From NCBI RefSeq assembly GCF_018881545.1, contig NZ_JACVQD010000001.1:958039-1022038 (forward strand): DNA of 64,000 nt. The letters are read 5' to 3'. Below, piece by piece: positions 8,586 through 17,347 of the stretch. The notes beneath the pieces are model-generated. The model did not search any database. It was not told the DNA's origin and saw only the letters and a program-made list of their open reading frames with translations. Each line of letters starts with the position of its first letter. Position 1 is the stretch's first letter. A program made the position numbers and the translations under genes. Source of the stretch: Polynucleobacter alcilacus (lineage in GTDB: Bacteria > Pseudomonadota > Gammaproteobacteria > Burkholderiales > Burkholderiaceae).

Positions 8586-9725
8586 TTAACTAAAGAAGCT
8601 CTTTACGCCATCAAACCAGCCTTTTTGCTGGGGGCTGTGTTTGTCACCCGCAGTTTTTAGGCTTTCATCAAAATTTTGTAGCATTTTCTTTTGCTCGTCA
8701 GTCAACTTCACTGGTGTCTCGACCACAACATGTACAAAGAGATCGCCAACTAAAGTGGAGCGCAATCCCTTGATGCCCTTGTTGCGCAAACGGAAAGTTT
8801 TACCCGTTTGGGTACCCTCTGGTATCGGAAACTCCACGCGCCCAGATAAGGTGGGCACTTCAATTTCTCCGCCGATAGTTGCCGCTGCAAATGAGATTGG
8901 CATTTGAACATGCAAATCACTGCCATCACGCTCAAACACTTTATGCGGCTGAACACGCACTTCTACGTAGAGATCTCCAGATGGTCCGCCATTAACCCCA
9001 GGCTCACCATTACCGACTGATCGCACGCGCATACCATCATCAATACCTGCTGGTATTTTGATTTCCAGCGTTTTTTGTTCTTTATGCTTTCCACTACCGT
9101 GACAAGTTTTGCAGGGCTTAGGAATGTACTCACCAGTACCGCGGCACTTCGGGCAAGTCTGTTGCATTGAGAAAAAACCTTGCTGCACCCGCACCTGACC
9201 ATGACCATCGCAGGTCGAACATTTTTCAGCTTTACTACCAGGTTCAGCGCCTGTACCCTGACAGGGCTTGCAATTGCTCCAACTAGGTACTCGAATCTGG
9301 GTTGTATACCCTTCAGCCGCTTGCTCAAGAGAGATGGCCATGTTGTAGCGTAGATCTGCGCCCTTGTAGACTTGAGGACCAGCATGACGAGCACCCCCTT
9401 GGCCAAAAATATCACCAAAAATATCGCCAAAGGCATCAGCAAATCCGCCACCACCATTAAAACCACCACCGCCAAATCCGCCGCCCATCGATGGATCAAC
9501 ACCGGCATGGCCATATTGATCATATGCAGCGCGTTTATTGGGGTCAGTTAGAGTTTCATAAGCCTCTTTTACTTCTTTAAATTGCGCTTCGGTTGTTTTG
9601 CTATCAGGGTTCCGATCTGGGTGATATTTCATTGCCAATTTACGATAGGCTTTTTTTAGCTCTTCATCACTGGCACCCTTAGCGACACCGAGTACTTCGT
9701 AATAGTCACGTTTACTTTTAGGCAC
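8586..9725 (-). CDS. dnaJ: Chaperone protein DnaJ
   Basis: DnaJ is the Hsp40 co-chaperone that delivers unfolded substrates to DnaK and triggers its ATPase. In order: J domain (residues 1-70, H-P-D in K-Y-H-P-D-R-N-P-D); Gly/Phe-rich linker; zinc domain with four C-x-x-C-x-G-x-G modules (about residues 145-210); two beta-barrel substrate domains and a C-terminal dimer region. 379 aa is standard for type I DnaJ. The start is a GTG with a GAGAGG Shine-Dalgarno about 9 nt upstream. It lies 113 bp after dnaK with a strong hairpin between (9755-9779) and no promoter of its own that I can see, so it should be read through from dnaK. Confidence 0.97.
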   Translation of the reverse strand: MPKSKRDYYEVLGVAKGASDEELKKAYRKLAMKYHPDRNPDSKTTEAQFKEVKEAYETLTDPNKRAAYDQYGHAGVDPSMGGGFGGGGFNGGGGFADAFGDIFGDIFGQGGARHAGPQVYKGADLRYNMAISLEQAAEGYTTQIRVPSWSNCKPCQGTGAEPGSKAEKCSTCDGHGQVRVQQGFFSMQQTCPKCRGTGEYIPKPCKTCHGSGKHKEQKTLEIKIPAGIDDGMRVRSVGNGEPGVNGGPSGDLYVEVRVQPHKVFERDGSDLHVQMPISFAAATIGGEIEVPTLSGRVEFPIPEGTQTGKTFRLRNKGIKGLRSTLVGDLFVHVVVETPVKLTDEQKKMLQNFDESLKTAGDKHSPQQKGWFDGVKSFFS

Positions 9726-9754
9726 GGCCTGTTCCTCTCAACAACCTGAATGAC

Positions 9755-9779
9755 ACAAGTCGGCACGAGGCCGACTTGT
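9755..9779 (-). other. Hairpin between dnaK and dnaJ (no U-tract)
   Basis: A perfect 10-bp stem (9755-9764 with 9770-9779) closes a 5-nt loop in the dnaK-dnaJ gap. In the direction of transcription it is followed by G-T-C-A-T-T, with no run of T. It is therefore not a canonical terminator and may instead attenuate readthrough or protect the dnaK mRNA 3' end. It ends about 30 nt before the dnaJ start. Confidence 0.65.
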
Positions 9780-9838
9780 TATTTAAGTACTTCAAAAATA
9801 CCTTAATGAATACGTCTTTTCTATATTGAATGACTCGA

Positions 9839-11773
9839 TTACTTCTTGTCATCCACCTCTTTAAAATCAGCATCAACCACATCAGCATCAGGGGCAGCTT
9901 GTTGTGCGCCACCAGGAGCTGCTCCAGGAGCAGCGCCACCAGCTTTAGCCTGTTCAGCAGCCATGACTTTTTCGCCTAGCTTCTGGCTTGCTTTGCCCAA
10001 CGCTTCAGTCTTAGACTCAATCGCTTCTTTATCACTACCTTTGATGGCTTCGTCCAATTCTTTCAAAGCTACTTCGATGGCTTCTTTTTCAGAAACCTCT
10101 AAGCTGGCACCGTGCTCTTCCAAGGCTTTCTTGGTTGAGTGAGCCAAAGCATCAGCAGTGTTACGTGCAGTTACTAACTCGAGGGCCTTCTTATCTTCGG
10201 CAGCATTGGCTTCAGCATCTTTAACCATGCGTTGAATTTCTTCTTCGGTTAAGCCAGAGTTTGCTTTGATGGTGATTTTGTTTTCTTTACCAGTAGTTTT
10301 ATCTTTTGCAGTGACATGCAAAATTCCGTTGGCATCGATATCAAAAGTCACTTCGATTTGTGGCAAACCGCGTTGCGCAGGGGCAATACCCTCGAGATTA
10401 AATTCGCCAAGTAACTTGTTTGCAACCGCCATCTCACGCTCACCTTGGAAGCACTTAATGGTTACCGCAGGCTGGTTATCTTCAGCTGTGGAGTAAACCT
10501 GAGAATGCTTAGTTGGAATAGTCGTGTTCTTAGGAATCATTTTGGTCATGACGCCACCCAAGGTTTCGATACCCAATGACAATGGGGTAACGTCCAAGAG
10601 CAATACGTCTTTACGATCGCCAGACAATACGGAACCTTGAATCGCAGCACCAACAGCAACTGCTTCGTCAGGATTTACGTCTTTACGTGGCTCTTTACCA
10701 AAAATCTCTTTTACTTTGTCCTGAACTGCCGGCATCCGCGTTTGACCGCCGACCAAAATCACATCGTCGATATCAGCCACATTCACACCAGCATCTTTAA
10801 TCGCTGTTAAGCAAGGACCAGCGGTACGGTTGATCAACTCCTCTACCAAAGATTCCAACTTGGCGCGGGTTAATTTCAAGTTCAAATGCTTAGGACCGCT
10901 GGCATCAGCTGTCACGTAAGGCAAATTGATTTCTGTCTGCTGTGCAGATGACAACTCGATTTTGGCTTTTTCTGCAGCATCTTTCAAACGCTGTAATGCC
11001 AATACGTCTTTACTCAAATCTACGCCTTGTTCCTTCTTGAACTCAGCAATGATCCAATCAATGATACGTTGGTCAAAGTCTTCGCCACCCAAGAAAGTGT
11101 CACCGTTAGTGGAGAGCACTTCAAATTGCTTCTCGCCATCTACGTTGGCAATCTCAATGATAGATACGTCGAATGTACCGCCACCCAAGTCATATACGGC
11201 GATCTTGCGATCAACCTTATCTTGTTTATCCAAGCCGAACGCTAAAGCAGCTGCAGTAGGTTCGTTGATGATGCGCTTCACATCTAAACCAGCGATACGG
11301 CCAGCATCTTTAGTGGCTTGACGCTGACTGTCGTTGAAGTAAGCAGGAACGGTAATTACCGCCTCTGTTACTTCTTCACCGAGATAGTCTTCGGCAGTCT
11401 TTTTCATTTTGCGTAAGATTTCTGCTGATACTTGCTGTGGTGCCATTTTCTGATCACGCGCTTCAACCCAAGCATCACCATTCTCTGCTTGAACAATTTT
11501 GTAAGGCATGAGACCGATGTCCTTTTGTACTTCGGCATCAGTAAATTTACGACCCATCAAGCGCTTCACTGCGTAGATGGTGTTTCTAGGATTGGTTACT
11601 GACTGACGTTTTGCTGGCGCGCCAACCAATACCTCGCCATCTTCAACGTAAGCGATGATGGATGGGGTTGTGCGAGCGCCTTCTGCGTTCTCGACAACTT
11701 TAGGTGCATTGTTTTCAACGACTGATACACATGAATTAGTGGTTCCTAAGTCGATTCCGATAATCTTTCCCAT
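9839..11773 (-). CDS. dnaK: Chaperone protein DnaK (Hsp70)
   Basis: This is an ATP-driven chaperone of the cytoplasm, working with DnaJ and GrpE. The nucleotide-binding domain opens with [13 protein letters not shown] and contains [23 protein letters not shown] and [11 protein letters not shown]. The interdomain linker is [13 protein letters not shown]. The substrate domain and helical lid follow, and the tail ends in [11 protein letters not shown]. 644 aa, intact. Expression should be heat-inducible from the sigma-32 promoter at 11844-11872, giving a 5' leader of about 60 nt. There is no CIRCE in this gap. grpE, upstream, is separated by a terminator. Confidence 0.98.
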   Translation of the reverse strand: MGKIIGIDLGTTNSCVSVVENNAPKVVENAEGARTTPSIIAYVEDGEVLVGAPAKRQSVTNPRNTIYAVKRLMGRKFTDAEVQKDIGLMPYKIVQAENGDAWVEARDQKMAPQQVSAEILRKMKKTAEDYLGEEVTEAVITVPAYFNDSQRQATKDAGRIAGLDVKRIINEPTAAALAFGLDKQDKVDRKIAVYDLGGGTFDVSIIEIANVDGEKQFEVLSTNGDTFLGGEDFDQRIIDWIIAEFKKEQGVDLSKDVLALQRLKDAAEKAKIELSSAQQTEINLPYVTADASGPKHLNLKLTRAKLESLVEELINRTAGPCLTAIKDAGVNVADIDDVILVGGQTRMPAVQDKVKEIFGKEPRKDVNPDEAVAVGAAIQGSVLSGDRKDVLLLDVTPLSLGIETLGGVMTKMIPKNTTIPTKHSQVYSTAEDNQPAVTIKCFQGEREMAVANKLLGEFNLEGIAPAQRGLPQIEVTFDIDANGILHVTAKDKTTGKENKITIKANSGLTEEEIQRMVKDAEANAAEDKKALELVTARNTADALAHSTKKALEEHGASLEVSEKEAIEVALKELDEAIKGSDKEAIESKTEALGKASQKLGEKVMAAEQAKAGGAAPGAAPGGAQQAAPDADVVDADFKEVDDKK

Positions 11774-11843
11774 AATTGCTCCAAAAAATTTAAGTTACTA
11801 AGTTGTTTTGATGAATTACCACTGTGTTTATTCCAATACGAAA

Positions 11844-11873
11844 TAAATGGGGTCTAAAAAGAAGAATTCAAGG
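11844..11873 (-). promoter_or_regulatory. Sigma-32 (RpoH) heat-shock promoter of dnaK
   Basis: Read on the minus strand, CTTGAA (11867-11872) is followed by a 14-nt spacer and CCCCATTTA (11844-11852). This is an essentially perfect match to the RpoH consensus CTTGAA-N13/14-CCCCATnTA. Transcription would start near 11837, 64 nt before the dnaK ATG. Confidence 0.88.
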
Positions 11874-11884
11874 GCTGGAATAGC

Positions 11885-11909
11885 AAAAAAGGCAGAAATC
11901 TGCCTTTTT
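11885..11909 (-). terminator. Rho-independent terminator after grpE
   Basis: The stem GGCAG/CTGCC (11891-11895 with 11900-11904) and a 4-nt loop are flanked by an A5-6 run on one side and a T5 run on the other. This extends the stem and gives a U-tract on either strand. It sits 25 bp beyond the grpE stop and separates grpE from the dnaK promoter. Confidence 0.8.
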
Positions 11910-11933
11910 ATGCAATTTTTGAGGTTTTAGCCC

Positions 11934-12482
11934 TTATTTAGGCGCGCTAACCGTCACTAAAGCAGGTCTAAGCACCCTGTCAGCAACCGTATAACCCCGC
12001 TGCAACACAGAAACTATCGTATTAGGCTCTTGCTCAGATGGTACTGAGGCGATGGCCTGGTGATGGTGCGGATCAAATTTATCCCCAATCGCAGGATTAA
12101 TTTCGGTCATGCGGCCTTTTTCAAATGCGGATAAAAGCTGCTTTAAGGTAATTTCGAGGCCTTCCTTAAAGGCCTTAGCATCGCCAGCATCAGTGCTTAA
12201 AGCGGCATAAAGACTGTCAGTTACTGGCACCAAGTGTTCTGCAAAACTTTCAATGGCAAACTTATGGGCCTTGGCAATATCTTCAACGGCGCGGCGGCGA
12301 ATATTTTCACCTTCGGCCTTGGCGCGCAAGAAGTTATCCTGCAACTCCCCAATCTGTTGATTGAGCTCTTCTATCTCTTGTTCAGACGTCTTTACAAGAG
12401 CAGGCTCAACAGCTGCCTCCGCTTGTGGATCGGCAGCAGAATTTTCTTGCTCTGGGGATGGGTGTTGATTTTCTTGTGTCAT
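11934..12482 (-). CDS. grpE: Nucleotide exchange factor GrpE
   Basis: GrpE dimerises and releases ADP from DnaK. The 182-aa protein has an acidic, low-complexity N-terminus (to about residue 35). Next is a long coiled-coil helix ([10 protein letters not shown] to about residue 85, with [12 protein letters not shown]). The C-terminal beta-wing domain contains F-D-P-H-H-H-Q-A-I and the ending [21 protein letters not shown] sigma-32 promoter overlaps the end of hemH just upstream, and a terminator follows. grpE can therefore be a one-gene heat-shock transcript distinct from dnaK-dnaJ. Confidence 0.95.
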   Translation of the reverse strand: MTQENQHPSPEQENSAADPQAEAAVEPALVKTSEQEIEELNQQIGELQDNFLRAKAEGENIRRRAVEDIAKAHKFAIESFAEHLVPVTDSLYAALSTDAGDAKAFKEGLEITLKQLLSAFEKGRMTEINPAIGDKFDPHHHQAIASVPSEQEPNTIVSVLQRGYTVADRVLRPALVTVSAPK

Positions 12483-12524
12483 GGCGGCTATTTTACTTTT
12501 CTATCAGAATGGCTACTACTGTGC

Positions 12525-12553
12525 AATATGGGGTCGATCAGATTAATTTCAAG
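12525..12553 (-). promoter_or_regulatory. Sigma-32 (RpoH) heat-shock promoter of grpE
   Basis: On the minus strand CTTGAA (12548-12553) is followed by a 14-nt spacer and CCCCATATT (12525-12533), a near-perfect RpoH promoter. The -35 overlaps the hemH stop codon. The predicted start point is about 12517, 35 nt before the grpE ATG. Confidence 0.85.
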
Positions 12554-13643
12554 CCTTCGTTCTTTCTGCAAGCTCGGCTCTTTCATTGCGCTTAGCCAGA
12601 ACTTCAGCAGACTCGACTCCCAAAGGCCAGCCCAGCAGATGCTCATAGGCTATACCCCTGAGCGCTTCGATCCATTTTGGATTACTATTTAAGCAAGGAA
12701 TATAACGATAATCCTTGCCGCCGTGCTCCAAAAATATTTCTCGTGCCTCCATAGCGATCTCTTCCAATGTTTCTAAGCAATCCGCTGGAAATCCTGGGCA
12801 AAAAATATCGATTCGCTGACATGCCTCTTTCGCCAACTTTTCAATCGTTGGGGCGGTATAGGGCTTTAACCATTCGGCTTTACCAAAGCGCGACTGGAAA
12901 GTGACAAGATATTGACCCGGCTCCAAGCCCAGGGATTCACCCAGTAAGCGCCCGGTTTTCAGACACTCACAGTGATAAGGGTCGCCTTTCATTAAGTTGC
13001 GCTTAGGCAAACCATGAAAGGACATCACAAATCGATCGCCGCTCGCAAAATCTGGGTATCCATCTTTGTCCCAGCTGGATAAAACTTGATCACGCAGCGC
13101 GGCTATATATGCAGGATTGTCGTGATAGTGCTTAATTAAACGTAACTCAGGTTGATCACGCCAAGTACCCAAAACTCGAAAGACTTCATCAAAACTAGAT
13201 GCAGTTGTGGTGGCGGAGTATTGGGGGTACAGCGGTAGGAGCAATAAACGTTCCATACCCTGTTCTTTTAGGTCTTCCAAGGCTTTCTGGGTAGAAGGTT
13301 GACCATAGCGCATAGCCAAATCTACCAGGACAGTATGACCTTCATTCGTAAATCGCTCACCTAGCTCTTTCGCTTGTAAGCGCGAGTAATGCATTAAAGG
13401 CGAGCCTAACTGGGGCATCCAAATCGAGGCATATTTTTTAGCCGAAGCACTACTGCGAATCGGCAAAATAATGCCGTTCAAAATGCACCACCAAATGATG
13501 CGGGGAATTTCTACAACACGAGGGTCCGAAAGAAATTCCTTTAGATAAGCTCTGACTGCTTTTGGTGTTGGTGCAGATGGTGTGCCCAAATTTAATAACA
13601 GCACCGCTGTCTTGGAAGCTTGTAAGTGTGGGTTCTGTTTCAA
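12549..13643 (-). CDS. hemH: Ferrochelatase
   Basis: HemH inserts Fe(II) into protoporphyrin IX, the last step of protoheme synthesis, at the membrane surface. Family marks are A-V-L-L-L-N-L-G-T-P near the N-terminus, S-D-P-R-V-V-E-I-P-R, the metal-site motif S-F-H-G-L-P-K-R in the middle, and C-P-G-F-P-A-D-C-L-E-T-L-E-E-I near the C-terminus. At 364 aa it is complete. The start appears to be TTG (13643), with a purine-rich AGAGA about 10 nt before it. No ATG lies upstream in frame at a plausible distance. It sits between hrcA and grpE, 50 bp after hrcA, and its last codons contain the grpE promoter. Confidence 0.95.
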   Translation of the reverse strand: MKQNPHLQASKTAVLLLNLGTPSAPTPKAVRAYLKEFLSDPRVVEIPRIIWWCILNGIILPIRSSASAKKYASIWMPQLGSPLMHYSRLQAKELGERFTNEGHTVLVDLAMRYGQPSTQKALEDLKEQGMERLLLLPLYPQYSATTTASSFDEVFRVLGTWRDQPELRLIKHYHDNPAYIAALRDQVLSSWDKDGYPDFASGDRFVMSFHGLPKRNLMKGDPYHCECLKTGRLLGESLGLEPGQYLVTFQSRFGKAEWLKPYTAPTIEKLAKEACQRIDIFCPGFPADCLETLEEIAMEAREIFLEHGGKDYRYIPCLNSNPKWIEALRGIAYEHLLGWPLGVESAEVLAKRNERAELAERTKA

Positions 13644-13693
13644 AATAGCTTGTCTCTAGTAATTAAATGTTTTATCAATACGCTCAATCGTTC

Positions 13694-14704
13694 TTAAGAG
13701 CTTAGGGCACCCGAGAGTAGTTTTGAGGTAATGTCCACAATCGGAATCACCCGGTCATAAGCCATTCTAGTGGGGCCGATGACTCCCAAAGTACCCACGA
13801 TCTGGCCATCAACACTATACGGGGCGCTAATGACGGCTAAATCCTCGTAGGGCAATAAATCACTCTCGCCCCCAATAAATATTTGAATACCATCTGCGTG
13901 ACTAGACACATCTAGCAACTGCATTAAGACCGATTTTTGTTCCAACATATCAAACATTTTGCGAAGCTTATCTAGGTTAGCACTCAAGTCACCAACATTC
14001 AGTAAGCGACGCTCCCCTGATAACACCATATCACCGCCGCCCATATCGTAATCAGCAACCCCGCTTTGCAAAGCTAAGGCCATTAATCCAGAGATATCTG
14101 CTCGTAAATGATCTAAATCTGATTTGAGGTGCATGCGCACTTGCTCAAAACTTTTTCCAGCAAATTGCGCATTAATAAAGTTACCCGCTTCGATGAGCTG
14201 GCTTGGGGTGTAATCTTGAGTCGTGGGCAGAATCCGATTTTGCACGTCACCTTCAGGTGTCACCATAATTAATAAGATCTTGCCTTCACCCAGGCGCAAA
14301 AACTCAATGTGCTTAAAAACCTGGGTGCGCTTTGGGGTCATCACTACCCCAGCAAAATGGGTCAAGTTTGACAACATCTGAGCAGCTGAACTCAGCACTC
14401 TTTGAGGCGAGTCTGGCAAGAGGCCTTTTTCTACTTCGCGAGCAGCTATCTCCTCAAGGGGGCGAACCGTGACCATGGTGTCTACAAATAAACGATAGCC
14501 CCTAGGGGTAGGTATACGGCCTGCGGAGGTATGGGGGCTAGTGACTAGGCCCAGATCTTCCAAATCAGCCATGACATTCCGAATAGTAGCGGCTGAGAGA
14601 TCTAAACCCGAGAATCTGGATAGGGTGCGTGAGCCAATGGGCTGCCCTTCCTCGATATAGCGCTCGATGAGGGTTTTTAGTAAAGCGCGGGAACGTTCAT
14701 CCAT
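13694..14704 (-). CDS. hrcA: Heat-inducible transcription repressor HrcA
   Basis: HrcA binds the CIRCE inverted repeat and represses chaperone operons; GroEL assists its folding. The winged-helix domain is at the N-terminus: [17 protein letters not shown] with [12 protein letters not shown] as the recognition region (residues about 10-55). T-S-A-G-R-I-P-T follows, then the GAF-like dimerisation domain. 336 aa is standard. A CIRCE element is present in this window, ahead of groES (58023-58049), but I see none in front of hrcA, grpE or dnaK. This suggests the repressor's local target is groESL. It is divergent from nadK with only 37 bp between starts. Confidence 0.95.
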   Translation of the reverse strand: MDERSRALLKTLIERYIEEGQPIGSRTLSRFSGLDLSAATIRNVMADLEDLGLVTSPHTSAGRIPTPRGYRLFVDTMVTVRPLEEIAAREVEKGLLPDSPQRVLSSAAQMLSNLTHFAGVVMTPKRTQVFKHIEFLRLGEGKILLIMVTPEGDVQNRILPTTQDYTPSQLIEAGNFINAQFAGKSFEQVRMHLKSDLDHLRADISGLMALALQSGVADYDMGGGDMVLSGERRLLNVGDLSANLDKLRKMFDMLEQKSVLMQLLDVSSHADGIQIFIGGESDLLPYEDLAVISAPYSVDGQIVGTLGVIGPTRMAYDRVIPIVDITSKLLSGALSS

Positions 14705-14741
14705 GGTGGAAGGGATTTTATGCCTATGGTTTAATCGTTAT

Positions 14742-15647
14742 ATGTTAAGCCCATCCCCAAATTCCACCAAGAAGGCATTTAGCCGAGTTGCGCTTGTCGG
14801 TAAATTTCAGGCGGACGGCATTGATCAATACCTAAAAGACCTAGCCAAACTGGTCGCTAGCCTAGGCTGTGAGGTCTTTATTGAGGCTGATACCGCCGCC
14901 CACCTGGGTTTGAGTGATTACCCCACGAAAACTGCACAAGACTTTGCTGGAGCTATTGATCTCGTTGTGGTCTTGGGTGGCGACGGCACCATGCTAGGTA
15001 TTGCGCGTCAATTGGCGGGCAGCAACGTTCCCCTCGTTGGAATCAATATGGGTCGTCTTGGTTATATGACCGATATTCCGATTCAGTCTGTACAAATCAC
15101 TCTACCCAAAATTATTGCCGGTGAATATGAAGCCGACACCAGAACATTGCTTGATGCTGTCGTTCTGCGGGATGGCAAAGAAATTAATCGCGCTTTAGCG
15201 CTAAATGATGTAGTCGTAAATCGTTCTGGCATTTCTGGGATGGTAGAGCTTGCGGTTCATGTCAATGGCTCCTTTATGTACAACCAACGCTCTGATGGTT
15301 TGATTGTGTCTACCCCTACTGGCTCTACTGCGTATGCCCTCTCTGCAGGCGGCCCGATTTTGCATCCACACGTCGCAGGCATATTGCTTGTCCCCATTGC
15401 GCCGCACTCGCTCTCCAATCGACCCATTGTCTTGCCGCAAGATAGCGTTACAGTGATTGAGGTAGTCAATGGACTTGAAGTGATCGTCAATTTTGATATG
15501 CAATCGCAAACCAATCTGCAAAGTGGCGACACAATTGAAGTACGTCAATCTGATAAAACAATTGCTCTTCTTCACCCTAGCAACCACAGCGACTACAAGA
15601 CTTTGCGCGAGAAGTTGCATTGGAATGAGTACCCCTCGACATTCTGA
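14742..15647 (+). CDS. nadK: NAD kinase
   Basis: NadK phosphorylates NAD to NADP with ATP (or polyphosphate in some lineages). The catalytic G-G-D-G-T-M-L-G is at about residue 75, and the NAD-binding G-I-N-M-G-R-L-G-Y and [17 protein letters not shown] are both intact. I start it at the ATG 14742 (301 aa). An in-frame ATG at 14667 would lie inside hrcA on the other strand and adds residues not found in the family. It shares a 37-bp divergent region with hrcA and is followed by recN 26 bp downstream. Confidence 0.95.
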   Translation: MLSPSPNSTKKAFSRVALVGKFQADGIDQYLKDLAKLVASLGCEVFIEADTAAHLGLSDYPTKTAQDFAGAIDLVVVLGGDGTMLGIARQLAGSNVPLVGINMGRLGYMTDIPIQSVQITLPKIIAGEYEADTRTLLDAVVLRDGKEINRALALNDVVVNRSGISGMVELAVHVNGSFMYNQRSDGLIVSTPTGSTAYALSAGGPILHPHVAGILLVPIAPHSLSNRPIVLPQDSVTVIEVVNGLEVIVNFDMQSQTNLQSGDTIEVRQSDKTIALLHPSNHSDYKTLREKLHWNEYPSTF

Positions 15648-15673
15648 TGTTGAGTTCTACGCTACGCTAATAC

Positions 15674-17344
15674 ATGCTTCAAAACATCTCTCTTCGTGAC
15701 TTTGTCATTGTTGATCAGCTTGAGCTAGACTTTGCCTCCGGCTTTACCGTCCTCACAGGCGAAACTGGCGCCGGCAAATCCATTCTTCTGGATGCCCTTG
15801 GCCTGGTATTGGGTGAACGTGCTGATAGTAGTCAAATTCGAGAGGGAAGTACGCGCGCAGAAATCTCCGCGCTCTTTCGGGTTGATAACGAGCAAATCAA
15901 TCATTTCAGCGCATGGCTCGATAGTCAGGGCTTCCCTCTAGAGGATGAGGGGCAGAGCCTCTTGCTGAAAAGAACAATAGAAAGCAATGGCCGAAGCCGC
16001 GCTTTCATCAATGGCAGCGTTGCTACCTTGGCACAACTGCGCGAAGCTGGCGATCAACTGGTCGATATTCATGGTCAACACGCCCATCAACTCCTGTTAA
16101 AAGGCGGCGCTCAAAGAGAGTTACTGGATCGGCATGCAGGCTTACTATCACTTGCAACAGAAGTTTCTCAGGCATTCAAAACACTGAATGATTCTCGACG
16201 TCGCTTAGAGCAAGCAGAAAATGCTGGGCAGGATATCGAGCGAGAACGTGAACGCCTCCAATGGCAACTCGAAGAGCTCACTGAGCTGTCTCCTCAAGAG
16301 GGGGAATGGTCAAGCATCCAGGGCGAGCACTCACGATTAGCGAATGGAGCAAAGATTATTGATGGCTGCCAAGAAGCAATTGATATCCTCAGTGATGCGG
16401 ATAACTCGATCGAATCGAGTCTCTCTAAAGTCTGCAGCACTATTGGGGCTTTAGCGGAGCATGACTCAGCCCTGGGGGAAATCAATACCGCCTTAGAAAG
16501 CGCCCAAATTCAACTAGATGAGGCTATTCATAGCCTGAATCGCTATCTACAGAAAGTTGATCTCGACCCTGCACGTCTTGGACAGATTGAAGAGCGTATG
16601 CAAGCCCTTCACACCTCAGCCAGAAAATACCGCACCGAGGTTAATGAACTGCCCAAGCTTCTTTTAGAAACGGCCGATCGCTTGGATGCGCTCACTGCCT
16701 CTCAAAATATGGAAGCCTTGCGTGAAAAAGTAAAGCAAGAAGAGGCTGCCTACCTGAAGCTCGCCAAACAACTCTCGCAAAAACGGGGAGTCGCTGCAGC
16801 CGATCTTGGCAAACTGGTGACGGATGCAATGCAGAATCTATCGATGGCAGGCGGACAGCTACAAATTGCTTTAACCCCGCTTAGCGAGGGTGGTTCATTT
16901 GGTCTAGAGCAAATTGAATTTTTAGTTGCTGGTCATGCCGGCAGTACACCACGCTCCTTAGCCAAGGTCGCTTCGGGAGGTGAACTGGCACGCATTAGCT
17001 TAGCTATTAGCGTGATCACTAGTAAAGCCTCATTCACGCCCACTTTGATATTCGATGAGGTAGATGCAGGAATCGGTGGCGCAGTGGCTGAAACCGTTGG
17101 TAAGTTATTACATCAATTAGGGCAATCCCATCAAATTCTCTGCGTAACCCATCTTCCGCAAGTCGCTGCTCAGGGCAATCACCACCTCAAGGTTAGCAAG
17201 ATCCAAAGTGACGACAAAACCATTTCTCAGGTACAGGCATTAGGAAGACCGGAGCGCGTTGAAGAGGTAGCACGAATGCTTGGTGGTGCCACGATTACTG
17301 ATACCACCCGTAGACATGCTCGCGAGCTACTCGAGCAAAACTAA
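15674..17344 (+). CDS. recN: DNA repair protein RecN
   Basis: RecN is an SMC-like ATPase recruited to double-strand breaks. The Walker A is T-G-E-T-G-A-G-K-S-I-L-L-D-A-L at residues about 28-42. The long coiled coils (about 155-370) are rich in Q, E and L. The ABC signature region is K-V-A-S-G-G-E-L-A-R-I-S-L-A, followed by Walker B T-L-I-F-D-E-V-D-A-G-I-G-G and C-V-T-H-L-P-Q-V-A-A. 556 aa is the standard length. It lies in the conserved nadK-recN pair and converges on glnE, 3 bp away. No LexA box was recognised in the 26-bp gap to nadK. Confidence 0.96.
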   Translation: MLQNISLRDFVIVDQLELDFASGFTVLTGETGAGKSILLDALGLVLGERADSSQIREGSTRAEISALFRVDNEQINHFSAWLDSQGFPLEDEGQSLLLKRTIESNGRSRAFINGSVATLAQLREAGDQLVDIHGQHAHQLLLKGGAQRELLDRHAGLLSLATEVSQAFKTLNDSRRRLEQAENAGQDIERERERLQWQLEELTELSPQEGEWSSIQGEHSRLANGAKIIDGCQEAIDILSDADNSIESSLSKVCSTIGALAEHDSALGEINTALESAQIQLDEAIHSLNRYLQKVDLDPARLGQIEERMQALHTSARKYRTEVNELPKLLLETADRLDALTASQNMEALREKVKQEEAAYLKLAKQLSQKRGVAAADLGKLVTDAMQNLSMAGGQLQIALTPLSEGGSFGLEQIEFLVAGHAGSTPRSLAKVASGGELARISLAISVITSKASFTPTLIFDEVDAGIGGAVAETVGKLLHQLGQSHQILCVTHLPQVAAQGNHHLKVSKIQSDDKTISQVQALGRPERVEEVARMLGGATITDTTRRHARELLEQN

Positions 17345-17347
17345 ACT

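Noticed and set aside
8963..9523. 186-residue open frame on the minus strand inside dnaJ
   Set aside because: It is an out-of-frame shadow of the dnaJ Gly-rich and zinc-finger coding sequence.
14705..14741. Possible sigma-32 or CIRCE element between hrcA and nadK
   Set aside because: Only a poor CTTAAC with a weak C-C-A-T partner is seen and no inverted repeat of the CIRCE type.
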